A stretch of DNA of 64,000 nucleotides from Demequina mangrovi (lineage in GTDB: Bacteria > Actinomycetota > Actinomycetes > Actinomycetales > Demequinaceae), in contig NZ_BBLU01000004.1 of NCBI RefSeq assembly GCF_000759715.1, positions 62,001 to 126,000 of the forward strand, given 5' to 3'. Positions 23,972 to 35,362 of this stretch are shown piece by piece. The notes beneath the pieces were generated by a model. The model had not been told where the DNA came from, searched no databases, and saw nothing but the letters and a program-made list of their open reading frames with translations. How positions within the stretch are numbered: the first letter of the stretch is position 1; every line of letters begins with the position of its first letter. Both the position numbers and the translations under genes were made by a program.

Positions 23972-26056
23972 ATGGCCGGGACGGTGGAGGCCCGCGCGCG
24001 AGCGGCGGTACGGGAGGACGATACGCCGATCGCTCCAGCGGAGACGAAGGCGCAGTTCCGACCGGACATCCAAGGGCTCAGGGCAATCGCGATCCTTCTG
24101 GTGCTGGTGTTCCACGGTGGTCTGTCCGTGGTCAGCGGCGGCTACGTCGGCGTCGATGTGTTCTTCGTGATCTCCGGCTTCCTCATCACCGGTCATCTCT
24201 GGAACGAGATTGGCGCCACCGGCCGGGTGAGGTTCGGGCGCTTCTATGCACGCCGCGCGCGGCGCATCCTCCCCGCGTCGTTCGTGGTGCTTGCTGCAAC
24301 CGTGGTCGGAGTGTGGTGGTGCGTCGCTCCCCTGCAACGAAGCGGGCAGTACGAGGCGATCGTATGGACGGCGGCCTACGTTCCGAACCTGTTGTTCGCG
24401 CGGTGGGGCACGGACTATCACGCGGACATCGCGCCGTCGCTGGTGCAGCACTACTGGTCACTTGGTGTCGAGGAGCAGTTCTACCTCCTGTGGCCGCTCG
24501 CGCTTGTGGTGGGCACCTTCGTCGCGAGGCGATCGCGCGGGCGCCTCATCGCGCTGGTGGGCGGGGTAGTGGCGCTCTCGCTCCTCGGTTCGGCGCTGAT
24601 GACTTCGACCGCGCCGGCGTTCGCATTCTTCGGGCTCCCCACGCGAGCCTGGGAGCTCGGCATGGGCGGGTTGGTTGCTCTGCTGCTCGCAGCGGGCCGT
24701 TTGCGCCTTGGTCCACGGGCGGGGGCTGGCGTGGGGTGGGTGGGTATCGCCTTGATCGCATACGCGGCTTTCGGCCTTACAGAGCACACACCGTTCCCCG
24801 GCGTGGCCGCGTTGGCACCCGTGGGCGGAGCTGCGCTGCTGCTCATCGCGGGGGGCGCGGCCGATATTGCGCGGTGGGCCCCGGCTCGCATGCTCGGTAT
24901 GCGCCCCATGCTCTTCATCGGAGCGATCTCGTACTCGCTCTACCTTGTCCATTGGCCGATCGTCGTGCTGCCGCAGTTCGCGATCGGCTACGAGACTCGC
25001 GTTCCTGTGTGGGTGACGCTGGGGCTGTCGGCGCTCGCCGTTCCCGTCGCATGGTTGGTCTATCGCTTCGTGGAGACTCCGTTCCGGTTCACTCCGCGCA
25101 TCGCGGGCGCGCGCCCGGCCTGGGTGTTCGTGTGTGCAGCAGCAGCGTCCCTCGCGATCGCAGGGGCAAGCTGGGCGCTCACGCAGCTGTCGAAGAGTGA
25201 GACTCTCGACGCGGGGGAGACAGCGCCGTCTGCTGAGATCGTCGTCGCGCCGATCGGAACGCCCTACGTACCCAGCAATCTCACGCCGACCATTCGCGAA
25301 GCCCGGTATGACGTGACGGCAGTCGAGGAAGCGCCGTGCCACCAGGACTTCGGCAGCGTCAGCATCGATGGATGTGCCTTTGGCGCGGACAACGCTGCTC
25401 CGACAGTGGCGTTGTTCGGGGATTCGCACGCCGCGCAGTGGGGCACACCGCTCGAGCAGCTCGCGGGGAGTGGCGACATAGTGCTCACCAGTTACACCAA
25501 GAGCGCGTGCCCCTCGGCCGATGCTGTTGACCCGGGTGCTCTCGACTGCCCTGGGTGGCGCGACGCGGTGATTGAGAAACTGCAAGCCGACCCGCCGGAC
25601 GTGATCTTGCTTGCAAACTTCGCGACGCGGTATGTCGGAGAACGAGACGGCGCCACCGAGTGGTGGGCGGAGCGGCTCGCCGCGGTCATCGCGGACCTGC
25701 CTGCGGAGTCAGCCGTGGTCGTGATTGCCGACACGCCTTTCAACCCGGTGCGCGAGGTTCCGGCGTGCCTCTCGCAAAACCTCGATACGACTGCCGCCTG
25801 TGCGCTCGACCGAGAAGTGACCGAGTCGCTGAGCGCGATCGGCGGGAGCCTCGGCGGCGCGGATGGGGTCATCGATATGACCGACTATCTGTGCGACGCG
25901 GAGCTCTGCCCTGCGGTCGTCGGCGACACCCTCGTGTATCGAGACTCGAATCACATGACTGCGACCTTCTCAGCGATGCTTGCGCCCGCGCTCGCCACCG
26001 CGCTGGAAGAGTTCACCGGAGGTGACGCACGCGTCGAGTTCGCAGCGGAGGGGTGA
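23972..26056 (+). CDS. Acyltransferase-3 / SGNH fusion (OafA-like O-acetyltransferase)
   Basis: 694 residues. The N-terminal ~380 residues form an acyltransferase-3 membrane domain: FRPDIQGLRAIAILLVLVFH, then GVDVFFVISGFLITGHL, RFYARRARRILPAS and QHYWSLGVEEQFYLLWPL. The C-terminal ~270 residues are an extracellular SGNH domain: LFGDSHAAQWG (nucleophile Ser), then DSNHMTATFS (catalytic Asp/His). Such proteins move acetyl groups across the membrane and O-acetylate surface polysaccharide, teichoic acid or peptidoglycan. The start has GGGGGGAGAG upstream. Its closest relative in the window is the minus-strand gene at 37723-39795. It sits between two metX genes and has slightly lower GC at third positions than they do. 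Confidence 0.88.
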   Translation: MAGTVEARARAAVREDDTPIAPAETKAQFRPDIQGLRAIAILLVLVFHGGLSVVSGGYVGVDVFFVISGFLITGHLWNEIGATGRVRFGRFYARRARRILPASFVVLAATVVGVWWCVAPLQRSGQYEAIVWTAAYVPNLLFARWGTDYHADIAPSLVQHYWSLGVEEQFYLLWPLALVVGTFVARRSRGRLIALVGGVVALSLLGSALMTSTAPAFAFFGLPTRAWELGMGGLVALLLAAGRLRLGPRAGAGVGWVGIALIAYAAFGLTEHTPFPGVAALAPVGGAALLLIAGGAADIARWAPARMLGMRPMLFIGAISYSLYLVHWPIVVLPQFAIGYETRVPVWVTLGLSALAVPVAWLVYRFVETPFRFTPRIAGARPAWVFVCAAAASLAIAGASWALTQLSKSETLDAGETAPSAEIVVAPIGTPYVPSNLTPTIREARYDVTAVEEAPCHQDFGSVSIDGCAFGADNAAPTVALFGDSHAAQWGTPLEQLAGSGDIVLTSYTKSACPSADAVDPGALDCPGWRDAVIEKLQADPPDVILLANFATRYVGERDGATEWWAERLAAVIADLPAESAVVVIADTPFNPVREVPACLSQNLDTTAACALDREVTESLSAIGGSLGGADGVIDMTDYLCDAELCPAVVGDTLVYRDSNHMTATFSAMLAPALATALEEFTGGDARVEFAAEG

Positions 26057-26079
26057 GGGCGCAACCTCGGTGCAATGCT

Positions 26080-27276
26080 TCACAGCTCCCGCTCGAACTC
26101 CTCCATGAAGGCGATCATCTGGGCCGCCTCGACCAGGAAGCCGTCGTGGCCCACGGGGGAGTGCACCACCTTGATCCCGTTGGATCCCGACAGCGCCGCG
26201 TCGAGCCGCTGTGAGTTCTGCATGGGGTAGAGGCGGTCCGAATCGATCGCGATGACGAGCGCCGGATCGGTGTACCGCGCGAGCGCGGTCTCCACCCCGC
26301 CGCGTCCGCGTCCCACATCGTGCGACTGGATGGCCTGGGCGAGCCGCACGTACGTGTTCGCGTCGAAGCGCCGCGCGAGCTTGCGCGCATGGTGCTGCAG
26401 GTAGCTCTGCACGGAGAACAGCCCGCCCTTGCCGAGGGGGTCGGAGCCGCCCTGGTAGCCGCGGTCGAAGCGGTCGTTGAGCTCGCCGGCGCTGCGGTAC
26501 GTCGTGTGCGCGATCATGCGCGCGATGCCCATCCCGACGTGCGGGCCGTCGTCGTCCGCCGCGTCGTAGTAGTTGCCGCCGCGGAAGCGCGGGTCCGCCT
26601 GGATCGCGGCGACCTGCGCCGTGGACCAGGCGATCTGGTCGGCCGTGGTGGCGCCTGTCGAGCCGACGGGAGCGATCGCGCCGACGCGCTCGGGGGCCAT
26701 CGCGATCCACTCGAGCGCGCGCATGCCGCCCATGGACGGGCCGGTCATGAGGCGCCATCGGTCGATGCCCAGGTGGTCGGCGAGGATGACCTCGGCCCGG
26801 GCCATGTCGCGCATCGTCACGTAGGGGAAGCGCGAGCCCCACGGGCGACCGTCCTCGGGGTGGGCGGATGCCGGGCCCGTCGAGCCCTGGCAGCCGCCGA
26901 TGACGTTCGCGCACACGATGTAGTGGCGGTCCGGGTCGATGGGCTTGCCGGGGCCGACCATCGCGTTCCACCAGCCGCCGGTGTGGTGCCCGGGCTCCGC
27001 GGGGCCGAACACGTGGCTGTCGCCGGTGAGCGCGTGCGCGATGTAGACGGCGTTGTCCTTGGGGGCGTTGAGCTCTCCCCATGTCTCGTACGCGAGCGTC
27101 GCGCCGGGGAGCACGCCCATCGGGTCCGCCTCGAGCGGCAGGTCGCCCAGCGTGAGGAAGAGTCGGCGACCAGGGTGATCGCCCTCACGCCAGGCGGCGC
27201 TCGCGGGGATGGGCGCGCCCGCGCCCGGCCCTTCGTCCGCGGCGCGCGCGTCGGTCTCGATGCCGTCGTCATCCAT
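26080..27276 (-). CDS. Second MetX-like homoserine O-acetyltransferase
   Basis: 398 residues, close paralog of the metX gene at 20942-22168. It keeps the nucleophile elbow GPSMGGMRALEW, the catalytic Asp in IAIDSDRLYPM, and the His in HSPVGHDGFLVE. Differences cluster in the lid (STAQVAAIQADPRF, GYQGGSDPLGKGG), which could change the acceptor or acyl donor. It is a single gene, not linked to a second metY, and converges on the acyltransferase gene. It may be a redundant MetX, a serine or homoserine acyltransferase with another acyl-CoA, or a recent duplication. Family is certain; exact substrate is not. Confidence 0.85.
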   Translation of the reverse strand: MDDDGIETDARAADEGPGAGAPIPASAAWREGDHPGRRLFLTLGDLPLEADPMGVLPGATLAYETWGELNAPKDNAVYIAHALTGDSHVFGPAEPGHHTGGWWNAMVGPGKPIDPDRHYIVCANVIGGCQGSTGPASAHPEDGRPWGSRFPYVTMRDMARAEVILADHLGIDRWRLMTGPSMGGMRALEWIAMAPERVGAIAPVGSTGATTADQIAWSTAQVAAIQADPRFRGGNYYDAADDDGPHVGMGIARMIAHTTYRSAGELNDRFDRGYQGGSDPLGKGGLFSVQSYLQHHARKLARRFDANTYVRLAQAIQSHDVGRGRGGVETALARYTDPALVIAIDSDRLYPMQNSQRLDAALSGSNGIKVVHSPVGHDGFLVEAAQMIAFMEEFEREL

Positions 27277-27348
27277 GGCGCTCAGCCTAGAGGTCGCGCC
27301 GGTTGTGGACGTGCGGGAACGCCTGCGTGGACGGCGGTGGTGGGGTCT

Positions 27349-28863
27349 ATGCGGATCGGTCGTCGCGGCCTAGTATCGGTGGCAGACGTGACTCGTGTGA
27401 CAGGTGTGACAAAGGCGGTGGGTGTGACGGCAGCGGTTCGGCGGGTGCTCGCGCTCGCGCTCATGTTCGCGATCGCCAGCGCTATCGTGGTGGCGGGCCC
27501 GTCGCATCGTGCCCGCGCGGACGAGTACCCCGGTCAGGCCGAGATCGAGGCCGCCAGGGCCGCCGCGAACAGCGCGGCCGCCAGCGTCGACCAGCTCGAC
27601 GGCGCGATCGCCTCGCTCGCCGACGCGCGCGACGAGGCCACCGCGAACGCCCTCCTCGCGGGCGAGGACTTCATCGAGGCGCAGGAGGCGTCCGACGTCG
27701 CCGAGACGACCCTCGCCGCGGCGCAGGAGCGCGCGGAGCAGGCGGAGAAGGAGCTCGCGGAGGCGCGCAGCAACCTCGCCTCAGTCGCGCAGGCCGCGTA
27801 CCGGGACTCCGGCTCGATGAGCCAGATCGGTGCGGTCGTGGGCGCCGAGTCCGTCGACGAGGTGATCGCGCGCTCGGAGGCCTTCGCCCGCGGCTCCGAC
27901 GAGGCCGACATGTGGGTGCAGCGCGTCAAGGCCGCCGAGCTCGTCGCGACCACCATGCGCGGCTACGCCGACGAGGCAGCGGCCGAGGCCGCCGCCGCCG
28001 AGGCCGAGGCGAGGTCCGCGTACGCGGAGGCACAGGATGCGCAGGCGCACGCCGAGCAGGCGGTCGCCGATGCGAACGCGACCCGCGCGGAGGCGGTCGC
28101 CCGCCTCGCTGCGCTGCGCGGAGTGACCGTGCAGCTCGAGGAGGAGCGTCAGGCCGGTCTCGAGGCCGACCGCGCCGCCGCCGCGCGGGCCGAGGCGGAG
28201 CGTCGGCAGCAGGAGGCAGAGCGTGCGGCGGAGGAGGAGCAGGAGCAGTCGCGCCCGCGGCCGACGGCGACCCGGACCTCGGAGCCGGAGCCCGAGGAGA
28301 CTAAGACCTCGCGGCCGGAGCAGACCAGGACGTCGGAGCCGGAGCCGGAGGAGACCAAGACGTCCCAGCCGGAGCAGACGAAGACCTCCGAGCCCGAGCC
28401 GGAGCCGGAGGAGACCAAGACCTCCGAGCCCAAGCCCACCGCGACCGAGGAGCCCGAGCAGCCCTCGACCACATGGCGGTCGACGGCGTCGCAGGGACAG
28501 GCCGCCGCGAACGCCGCGGTCGCGCTGTCCGGCAAGGAGTACCTGCTCGGCGGCACGGGGCCCACCTACTTCGACTGCTCGGGGCTGACCTCGACCGCAT
28601 GGAGCCAGGCCGGCATCTGGGTGACGCGCACCTCGCGGTCGCAGTACGCGGCCACCTCGCACCTGCCCTACTCGCAGCTGCGGCCCGGTGACCTGGTGTT
28701 CTGGGCCACCGACACCTCCAACCCGTCGACCATCTACCACGTGGCGATGTACGTGGGGGGCGGCATGGTGATGGAGGCGTCGCGGCCGGGCAAGCTGTCG
28801 GGCACGCGCGGCCTGTACGCGTGGTCGACCGGCAACCTCATGCCCTACATCGGCCGCCCGTAG
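27349..28863 (+). CDS. NlpC/P60 cell-wall endopeptidase with coiled-coil and EP/KT-rich linker
   Basis: 504 residues if ATG 27349 is used. GTG 27388, eleven bases after a TAGTAT box, would give a leaderless message and a more usual signal peptide. The hydrophobic segment LALALMFAIASAIVVAGP ends in ARADEYP and looks like a Sec signal. Residues about 60-300 are an alanine-rich coiled coil, followed by a linker with near-repeats of EPEPEETKTS. The C-terminal ~120 residues are NlpC/P60, with the catalytic Cys in TYFDCSGLTS and His in TIYHVAMYVGGG. It resembles RipA-type enzymes that cut peptidoglycan stem peptides during cell separation. Confidence 0.87.
   Translation: MRIGRRGLVSVADVTRVTGVTKAVGVTAAVRRVLALALMFAIASAIVVAGPSHRARADEYPGQAEIEAARAAANSAAASVDQLDGAIASLADARDEATANALLAGEDFIEAQEASDVAETTLAAAQERAEQAEKELAEARSNLASVAQAAYRDSGSMSQIGAVVGAESVDEVIARSEAFARGSDEADMWVQRVKAAELVATTMRGYADEAAAEAAAAEAEARSAYAEAQDAQAHAEQAVADANATRAEAVARLAALRGVTVQLEEERQAGLEADRAAAARAEAERRQQEAERAAEEEQEQSRPRPTATRTSEPEPEETKTSRPEQTRTSEPEPEETKTSQPEQTKTSEPEPEPEETKTSEPKPTATEEPEQPSTTWRSTASQGQAAANAAVALSGKEYLLGGTGPTYFDCSGLTSTAWSQAGIWVTRTSRSQYAATSHLPYSQLRPGDLVFWATDTSNPSTIYHVAMYVGGGMVMEASRPGKLSGTRGLYAWSTGNLMPYIGRP
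27371..27376 (+). promoter_or_regulatory. Candidate -10 box within the 5' end of the NlpC/P60 gene
   Basis: TAGTAT lies downstream of the ATG at 27349 and 11 bp before GTG 27388. If used, translation would begin at the GTG and the protein would be 13 residues shorter. Confidence 0.35.
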
Positions 28864-28909
28864 ACGGGCTCAGGGCCCCGGCGGCCGCAGGCCGCCCGAG
28901 CAGGCGAAA

Positions 28910-28939
28910 GGCCCGGGCCGCATCGTCGCGGCCCGGGCC
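28910..28939. terminator. Bidirectional terminator between NlpC/P60 gene and ppa
   Basis: GGCCCGGGCCGC and its complement GCGGCCCGGGCC form a 12-bp stem with a 6-nt loop. It lies between two convergent genes, 46 bp after the stop of one and 15 bp from the stop of the other. Confidence 0.7.
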
Positions 28940-28954
28940 CTCAGCTCATGCTGA

Positions 28955-29479
28955 TCAGTGCCCGCTGGGCGGGAGCAGCGGGTTCATGTTCGCGAACGGC
29001 GTGCCCTTGGCGCGCTCGATCGAGGCACGGATCTCCTCCTCGGCCTCCTCGCGCGACACCCAGTGGGCGCCCTCGACGGACTTGCCGGGCTCGAGGTCCT
29101 TGTAGACCTCGAAGAAGTGCTGGACCTCGAGGCGGTGGAAGTCCGAGACGTCGGTGAGCTCCTGACGCCACGTCTGGCGCTGGTCGCCGACGGGCACGCA
29201 CAGCACCTTGTCGTCGCCGCCGGCCTCGTCGCGCATGCGGAACATGCCGAGCGCGCGGCAGCGGATCTGGCAGCCGGGGAACGTGGGCTCCTCCAGCAGC
29301 ACGAGCGCGTCCAGCGGGTCGCCGTCCTCACCGAGGGTGCCGTCGATGAACCCGTAGTCGTCGGGGTAGCGCGTCGAGGTGAAGAGCATGCGGTCGAGCA
29401 CGATGCGACCGGTGTGGTGATCCACCTCATACTTGTTGCGCGAGCCCTTAGGGATCTCGATGGTGACGTCGAATTCCAT
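28955..29479 (-). CDS. ppa: Inorganic pyrophosphatase
   Basis: 174 residues, soluble family I pyrophosphatase. [18 protein letters not shown] at the N-terminus, [11 protein letters not shown] and [16 protein letters not shown] contain the metal-binding acidic residues of the active site. It drives biosynthetic reactions by hydrolysing pyrophosphate. Start at 29479 (ATG) is fixed by the conserved N-terminus. It is transcribed divergently from the PBP4-type gene, with only 72 bp between the starts. Confidence 0.96.
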   Translation of the reverse strand: MEFDVTIEIPKGSRNKYEVDHHTGRIVLDRMLFTSTRYPDDYGFIDGTLGEDGDPLDALVLLEEPTFPGCQIRCRALGMFRMRDEAGGDDKVLCVPVGDQRQTWRQELTDVSDFHRLEVQHFFEVYKDLEPGKSVEGAHWVSREEAEEEIRASIERAKGTPFANMNPLLPPSGH

Positions 29480-29551
29480 GCGTGCGTCCTTATGCGTAGG
29501 TCTCGGGTCCGGGGTACCGGTACTAGTGTGGCCCAAGTTCGGAGGTCGTGG

Positions 29552-30988
29552 GTGCGAAGAGCAATCGCCTGGGTGATGGTGAGCATCCTCGTGCTCGCGG
29601 GCGGATATGTCTACGCCGACGCCCAGGACTGGGTGCCCGGATGGTTCACCGCCGAGCCCTTCGACGTCCCGCAGGCGCCCTTCGTCACGCAGGAGCCTGT
29701 CGCCGTCGCGAGCCCCTCCGGCACCGACGCGGTGGCGCGGATCGACACCGATGCGCCCCGCCCGTCCGCCGCCGAGGTGCAGGCCCTCGCCGAGCAGGTC
29801 CGGGCCGATTCGCGCACCGGCGCATCGACCAACATCTCCGTGGTCGACTACCTCGACGGCACCGTCTACGCCGACGTCAGCGCCGCCGACCCGCAGGTCC
29901 CCGCCTCGACCACCAAGCTCATCACGGTGGTCGCGGCCGTCGCGGAGCTCGGCGCGGACTTCACGACCACCACCACCGTCGCGTGGGTGCCCAGGACCCG
30001 CACGCTGACGCTCGTCGCCGGGGGCGACGTCCTGCTCGCGGCGGACCAGGGCCACCACGGCGACGTGGACGATGCGGAGGACGCCGCCCAGGGATGGGCC
30101 GGCCTGGGCGACCTCGCGGATCAGGTGGTCGAGGCGCTCGCGGACTCGCTGGGCGAGGACGTCATCGTGCAGATCGACGACTCGGACTTCCCCGGCCCCG
30201 CCTGGCCCGCCGAGTGGCCGCAGTACGCGTTCGACATGGGCTACGCGGCGCCGGTGACGGGCCTCGCCGTCGACGGCGCGCGCCTCACGGACGACAACTA
30301 CGCGAAGCGCGCCTCGGACCCGTCGGTGCATGCCGGCGAGCTGTTCGTCGAGGCGCTCGAGGCCCGCGGGGTCGCCGTCGACGGCGAGGTGACCCGCGCA
30401 TCGTCCCCCGTCGCGGACGATGCCCGTGGGCGGGAGGTCGCGTCCGTGGACTCGGCGCCCCTGTCCGAGATCGCGCGCCACCTCCTGTCCGTCTCGGACA
30501 ACACGGTCGCCGAGCAGGTCGCGCGCGTGCTCGCGATCGAGGCGGGTCGCAAGGCGACGCCGACGGGGGAGGCCAAGGCCATCATCGCGTCGCTGCGCGA
30601 GCTCGGGGTCGACGTCACCGGGCTCGAGCTCCACGACGGCGCCGGTTACTCCGAGAGGAACCAGATCTCGCCCGCGACCATGACGAGCGCGCTGCTGGCC
30701 GCCCGCGACGAGCCGGCGCTCGAGGGGCTCCTCGACTGGCTGCCCCTCGCGGGCCTCGAGGGGACCGTCGCAACGAGGTACGAGGGTCTCGCGCCGGCGG
30801 GCTACTGGCGCGCGAAGACGGGCTCGCTCACCGGGGTGACGTCGATCGCGGGCGTGGTGGTGACCGCGGACGGCCGGCCGCTCGCGGTCGCGATCCTCGC
30901 CGACGGCATGCCGTACGGCCAGGAGGCGCCCAAGGCGGCGTTCGACGACCTCCTCGTCGCGCTGGCAGAATGCGGCTGTGAGGGATGA
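29552..30988 (+). CDS. dacB: D-alanyl-D-alanine carboxypeptidase/endopeptidase (peptidase S13, PBP4/DacB type)
   Basis: 478 residues from GTG 29552, chosen because GGAGG is six bases upstream; GTG 29528 is also in frame. The N-terminus has a signal or anchor segment ([19 protein letters not shown]). All three penicillin-binding motifs are visible: STTK in [10 protein letters not shown] (about residue 118), SDN in [11 protein letters not shown] (about 314) and KTGS in [10 protein letters not shown] (about 421). It trims or cleaves peptidoglycan peptides outside the membrane. The stop overlaps tilS by 11 bases, the usual dacB-tilS-hpt-ftsH order in Micrococcales. Confidence 0.9.
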   Translation: MRRAIAWVMVSILVLAGGYVYADAQDWVPGWFTAEPFDVPQAPFVTQEPVAVASPSGTDAVARIDTDAPRPSAAEVQALAEQVRADSRTGASTNISVVDYLDGTVYADVSAADPQVPASTTKLITVVAAVAELGADFTTTTTVAWVPRTRTLTLVAGGDVLLAADQGHHGDVDDAEDAAQGWAGLGDLADQVVEALADSLGEDVIVQIDDSDFPGPAWPAEWPQYAFDMGYAAPVTGLAVDGARLTDDNYAKRASDPSVHAGELFVEALEARGVAVDGEVTRASSPVADDARGREVASVDSAPLSEIARHLLSVSDNTVAEQVARVLAIEAGRKATPTGEAKAIIASLRELGVDVTGLELHDGAGYSERNQISPATMTSALLAARDEPALEGLLDWLPLAGLEGTVATRYEGLAPAGYWRAKTGSLTGVTSIAGVVVTADGRPLAVAILADGMPYGQEAPKAAFDDLLVALAECGCEG

Positions 30989-32003
30989 GGGCGACGCGGT
31001 GACGGGACCGCATCCCGCGGTCGCGGCCTGCCGGGTCGCGGTGCGCGACGCCCTCGGCGACCTCGAGCTCGGCACCCGCGTCTGGGTCGCATGCTCCGGA
31101 GGTCCGGACTCGCTCGCGCTGGCGGCCGCGGTGGCCTTCGTCGCGCGGAAGCAGGGTCTGTTCGCCGGCGCGATCATCGTCGACCACGGGCTGCAGCCCG
31201 ACTCCGCGGTGGTTGCCGAGCGCGCCGCCCACGAGGTGCGCCGCGCGGGCATCCACACCGTGCACGTCGAGCGCGTGACCGTCGGTCGCGCGGGCGGCAT
31301 GGAGGCCGCGGCCCGCGAGGCGCGGTACGCGGCGCTCGAGGCGCGCATGGACGCCGAGGGCGGGCTCGACCCGCTGCTCGTCACCGGCCACACGATGGAC
31401 GACCAGGCGGAGACCGTGCTGCTCGCGCTCGCGCGCGGCTCGGGCGCCCGTGCGCTCTCGGGGATCCCCTCGCGCCGCGGCCGCATCGTCCGGCCGTTCC
31501 TCACCGTGCGCCGCAAGGACACGCTCGCCGCCTGCCAGGCCCTCGACCTCGACCCGTGGCACGACCCGACCAACGTCACCGAGGACGGCCCGCGCCGCTC
31601 CGCGCTGCGGACCAAGGTGATGCCGTCGCTCGTCGAGGTGCTGGGGCCGGGGGTGGTGTCCGGGCTCGCGCGATCGGCGGCGCTGCTGCAGGCCGATGCG
31701 GACGAGCTCGACCGCCAGGCGCGGTCCGCGATGACGGTGCCGTCGTCGGCGGCGCGCTCCGACGAGTGGCGGTGCGACATGCTCGCCGCGCTGCCCGACG
31801 CGATCCGCACGCGGATGCTCAAGATGCTCGCGGAGAACAAGGGCGCCGGCCCGCTGACGGCCACCCATGTCTCGGCGCTCGACTCGCTCGTGATGCAGTG
31901 GAAGGGCCAGGGCGCGATCTCGCTCCCCGGCGGCTACGAGGCGCGGCGCGAATATGGCAGGCTGGTCATCAGCCACCCGGATCATAAGGAGAGGCCCCAG
32001 TGA
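30978..32003 (+). CDS. tilS: tRNA(Ile)-lysidine synthetase
   Basis: 341 residues, N-type ATP-pyrophosphatase. [19 protein letters not shown] contains the SGGxDS motif, and [19 protein letters not shown] is the second signature. The enzyme converts the wobble cytidine of the CAU tRNA(Ile) to lysidine. The start GTG at 30978 lies inside the end of the dacB gene; a downstream GTG is also possible. The end overlaps hpt by four bases (GTGA). The length is typical of actinobacterial TilS, which lacks the long C-terminal domain of the E. coli enzyme. Confidence 0.93.
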   Translation: MRDEGDAVTGPHPAVAACRVAVRDALGDLELGTRVWVACSGGPDSLALAAAVAFVARKQGLFAGAIIVDHGLQPDSAVVAERAAHEVRRAGIHTVHVERVTVGRAGGMEAAAREARYAALEARMDAEGGLDPLLVTGHTMDDQAETVLLALARGSGARALSGIPSRRGRIVRPFLTVRRKDTLAACQALDLDPWHDPTNVTEDGPRRSALRTKVMPSLVEVLGPGVVSGLARSAALLQADADELDRQARSAMTVPSSAARSDEWRCDMLAALPDAIRTRMLKMLAENKGAGPLTATHVSALDSLVMQWKGQGAISLPGGYEARREYGRLVISHPDHKERPQ

Positions 32004-32557
32004 GCTTCCAGTTTGACATGAGCGACTTCTCCGAGGTTCTCGTGAGCGAGAACGCGATCGGGCGCAAGCTCGACGAGATGGCGGCGCAGATCCGCGCCGA
32101 CTACGAGGGCAAGGACCTCCTGCTCGTGGGTGTGCTCAAGGGCGCGGTCATGGTGATGGCCGACCTCGCGCGCCGCATGCCCCCCGCGGTCCAGATGGAC
32201 TGGATGGCGGTGTCGTCCTACGGATCGGGCACCAAGTCGTCCGGCGTGGTGCGCATCCTCAAGGACCTCGACGCGGATCTCACGGGCCGCCACGTCCTCA
32301 TCGTCGAGGACATCATCGACACCGGCGTCACGCTGTCGTGGCTGCTCGGCAACCTGCGTTCGCGCGGCGCCGCCTCGGTCGAGGTCGCCTCGCTGCTGCG
32401 CAAGCCCGACGCGGCGAAGGTCGAGGTGCCGGTGACGTACCTCGGCTTCGACATCCCCAACCAGTTCGTGGTCGGCTACGGCCTCGACTTCGCGGAGAGC
32501 TACCGCACGCTGCCGTTCGTGGCGGTCCTCAAGCCCGAGGTGTACGGGGACAAGTAG
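32000..32557 (+). CDS. hpt: Hypoxanthine phosphoribosyltransferase
   Basis: 185 residues. VEDIIDTGVTLSWLL is the PRPP-binding loop, LVGVLKGAVMVMADLAR the first purine-site segment and DWMAVSSYGSGTKSSG the flexible loop. It salvages hypoxanthine and guanine to IMP and GMP. The GTG start at 32000 is preceded by AAGGAGAGG. The order tilS-hpt-ftsH is conserved in actinobacteria. Confidence 0.95.
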   Translation: MSFQFDMSDFSEVLVSENAIGRKLDEMAAQIRADYEGKDLLLVGVLKGAVMVMADLARRMPPAVQMDWMAVSSYGSGTKSSGVVRILKDLDADLTGRHVLIVEDIIDTGVTLSWLLGNLRSRGAASVEVASLLRKPDAAKVEVPVTYLGFDIPNQFVVGYGLDFAESYRTLPFVAVLKPEVYGDK

Positions 32558-32657
32558 CCCGCTCCCGAGCGCCGCCCGCGACGCTCACCACGGAACTCGG
32601 CGTGGCGCGCCGGCGTTGAGCCCGGTATGAGGCCTCATCCCCGTCGTGTCGAGACCG

Positions 32658-32695
32658 GCTCTGTTCCCCCTGCCAGGTGGGGGCAAGCCCAGAGC
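32658..32695 (+). terminator. Hairpin between hpt and ftsH
   Basis: CCCCC(TGCCAGGT)GGGGG is enclosed by GCTCTG/CAGAGC. It lies 100 bp after the hpt stop and 30 bp before the ftsH promoter, so it may end upstream transcription; there is no U-run. Confidence 0.4.
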
Positions 32696-32726
32696 GAAAC
32701 CTTCACGTGGCACCCGAGCCACCGCG

Positions 32727-32732
32727 TAGAGT
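32727..32732 (+). promoter_or_regulatory. -10 box of ftsH
   Basis: TAGAGT ends ten bases before the ftsH ATG. No ribosome site is seen between them, suggesting a leaderless or nearly leaderless message. Confidence 0.5.
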
Positions 32733-32742
32733 CGGGTGCACG

Positions 32743-34776
<2,034 letters not shown>

Positions 34777-34778
34777 GC

Positions 34779-35345
34779 GTGGCGGTCGACGAGCCGCGCA
34801 TCGAGGCGGCGGTCCGCGAGATCCTGGCGGCGGTGGGGGAGGACCCCGACCGCGACGGGCTCAAGGACACCCCGAGCCGCGTCGCGCGCGCCTACGCCGA
34901 GTTCTTCCAGGGCCTGCACCAGGACCCCGCCGACGTGCTGAGCGCGGTCTTCGAGCTCGGTCACGAGGAGATGATCCTTGTCAAGGACATCGAGCTGTAC
35001 TCGATGTGCGAGCATCACCTGGTGCCGTTCCACGGGGTCGCGCACGTCGCGTACATCCCCGGCGCGGACGGCCGCATCACCGGGCTGTCCAAGCTCGCAC
35101 GTCTCGTGGATGTCTTCGCCAAGCGCCCGCAGGTGCAGGAGCGGCTCACCACGCAGGTCGCCGATGCGCTGGTCGACGAGCTCGGCGCGCGCGGCGTCAT
35201 CGTCGTGGTCGAGGCCGAGCACCTGTGCATGTCGATGCGCGGCGTGCGGAAGCCCGGCTCGCGCACGGTGACCTCCGCGGTGCGCGGCATCATGCGCGAC
35301 GCCGCGACGCGAGCCGAGGCGATGAGCCTCATCGTCGGCAAGTAG
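34779..35345 (+). CDS. folE: GTP cyclohydrolase I
   Basis: 188 residues from a GTG two bases after the ftsH stop. [32 protein letters not shown] (zinc Cys and His) and [16 protein letters not shown] (second zinc Cys) are the family signatures. It makes dihydroneopterin triphosphate from GTP, the first step of folate synthesis. It belongs to the operon ftsH-folE-folP-folBK, which supplies all pterin-side steps. Confidence 0.96.
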   Translation: MAVDEPRIEAAVREILAAVGEDPDRDGLKDTPSRVARAYAEFFQGLHQDPADVLSAVFELGHEEMILVKDIELYSMCEHHLVPFHGVAHVAYIPGADGRITGLSKLARLVDVFAKRPQVQERLTTQVADALVDELGARGVIVVVEAEHLCMSMRGVRKPGSRTVTSAVRGIMRDAATRAEAMSLIVGK

Positions 35346-35362
35346 GGCGCGGAGGAGGCGCG

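Noticed and set aside
22261..25200. A 979-codon plus-strand open frame across metY and into the acyltransferase gene
   Set aside because: It is antisense to metY and out of frame with the acyltransferase, both of which have complete family motifs.
28955..31864. A 969-codon open frame on the minus strand running from ppa through the dacB and tilS genes
   Set aside because: Only its last 174 codons (ppa) are protein-like. The rest is antisense to genes with clear motifs and arises because very high third-position GC removes stop codons.
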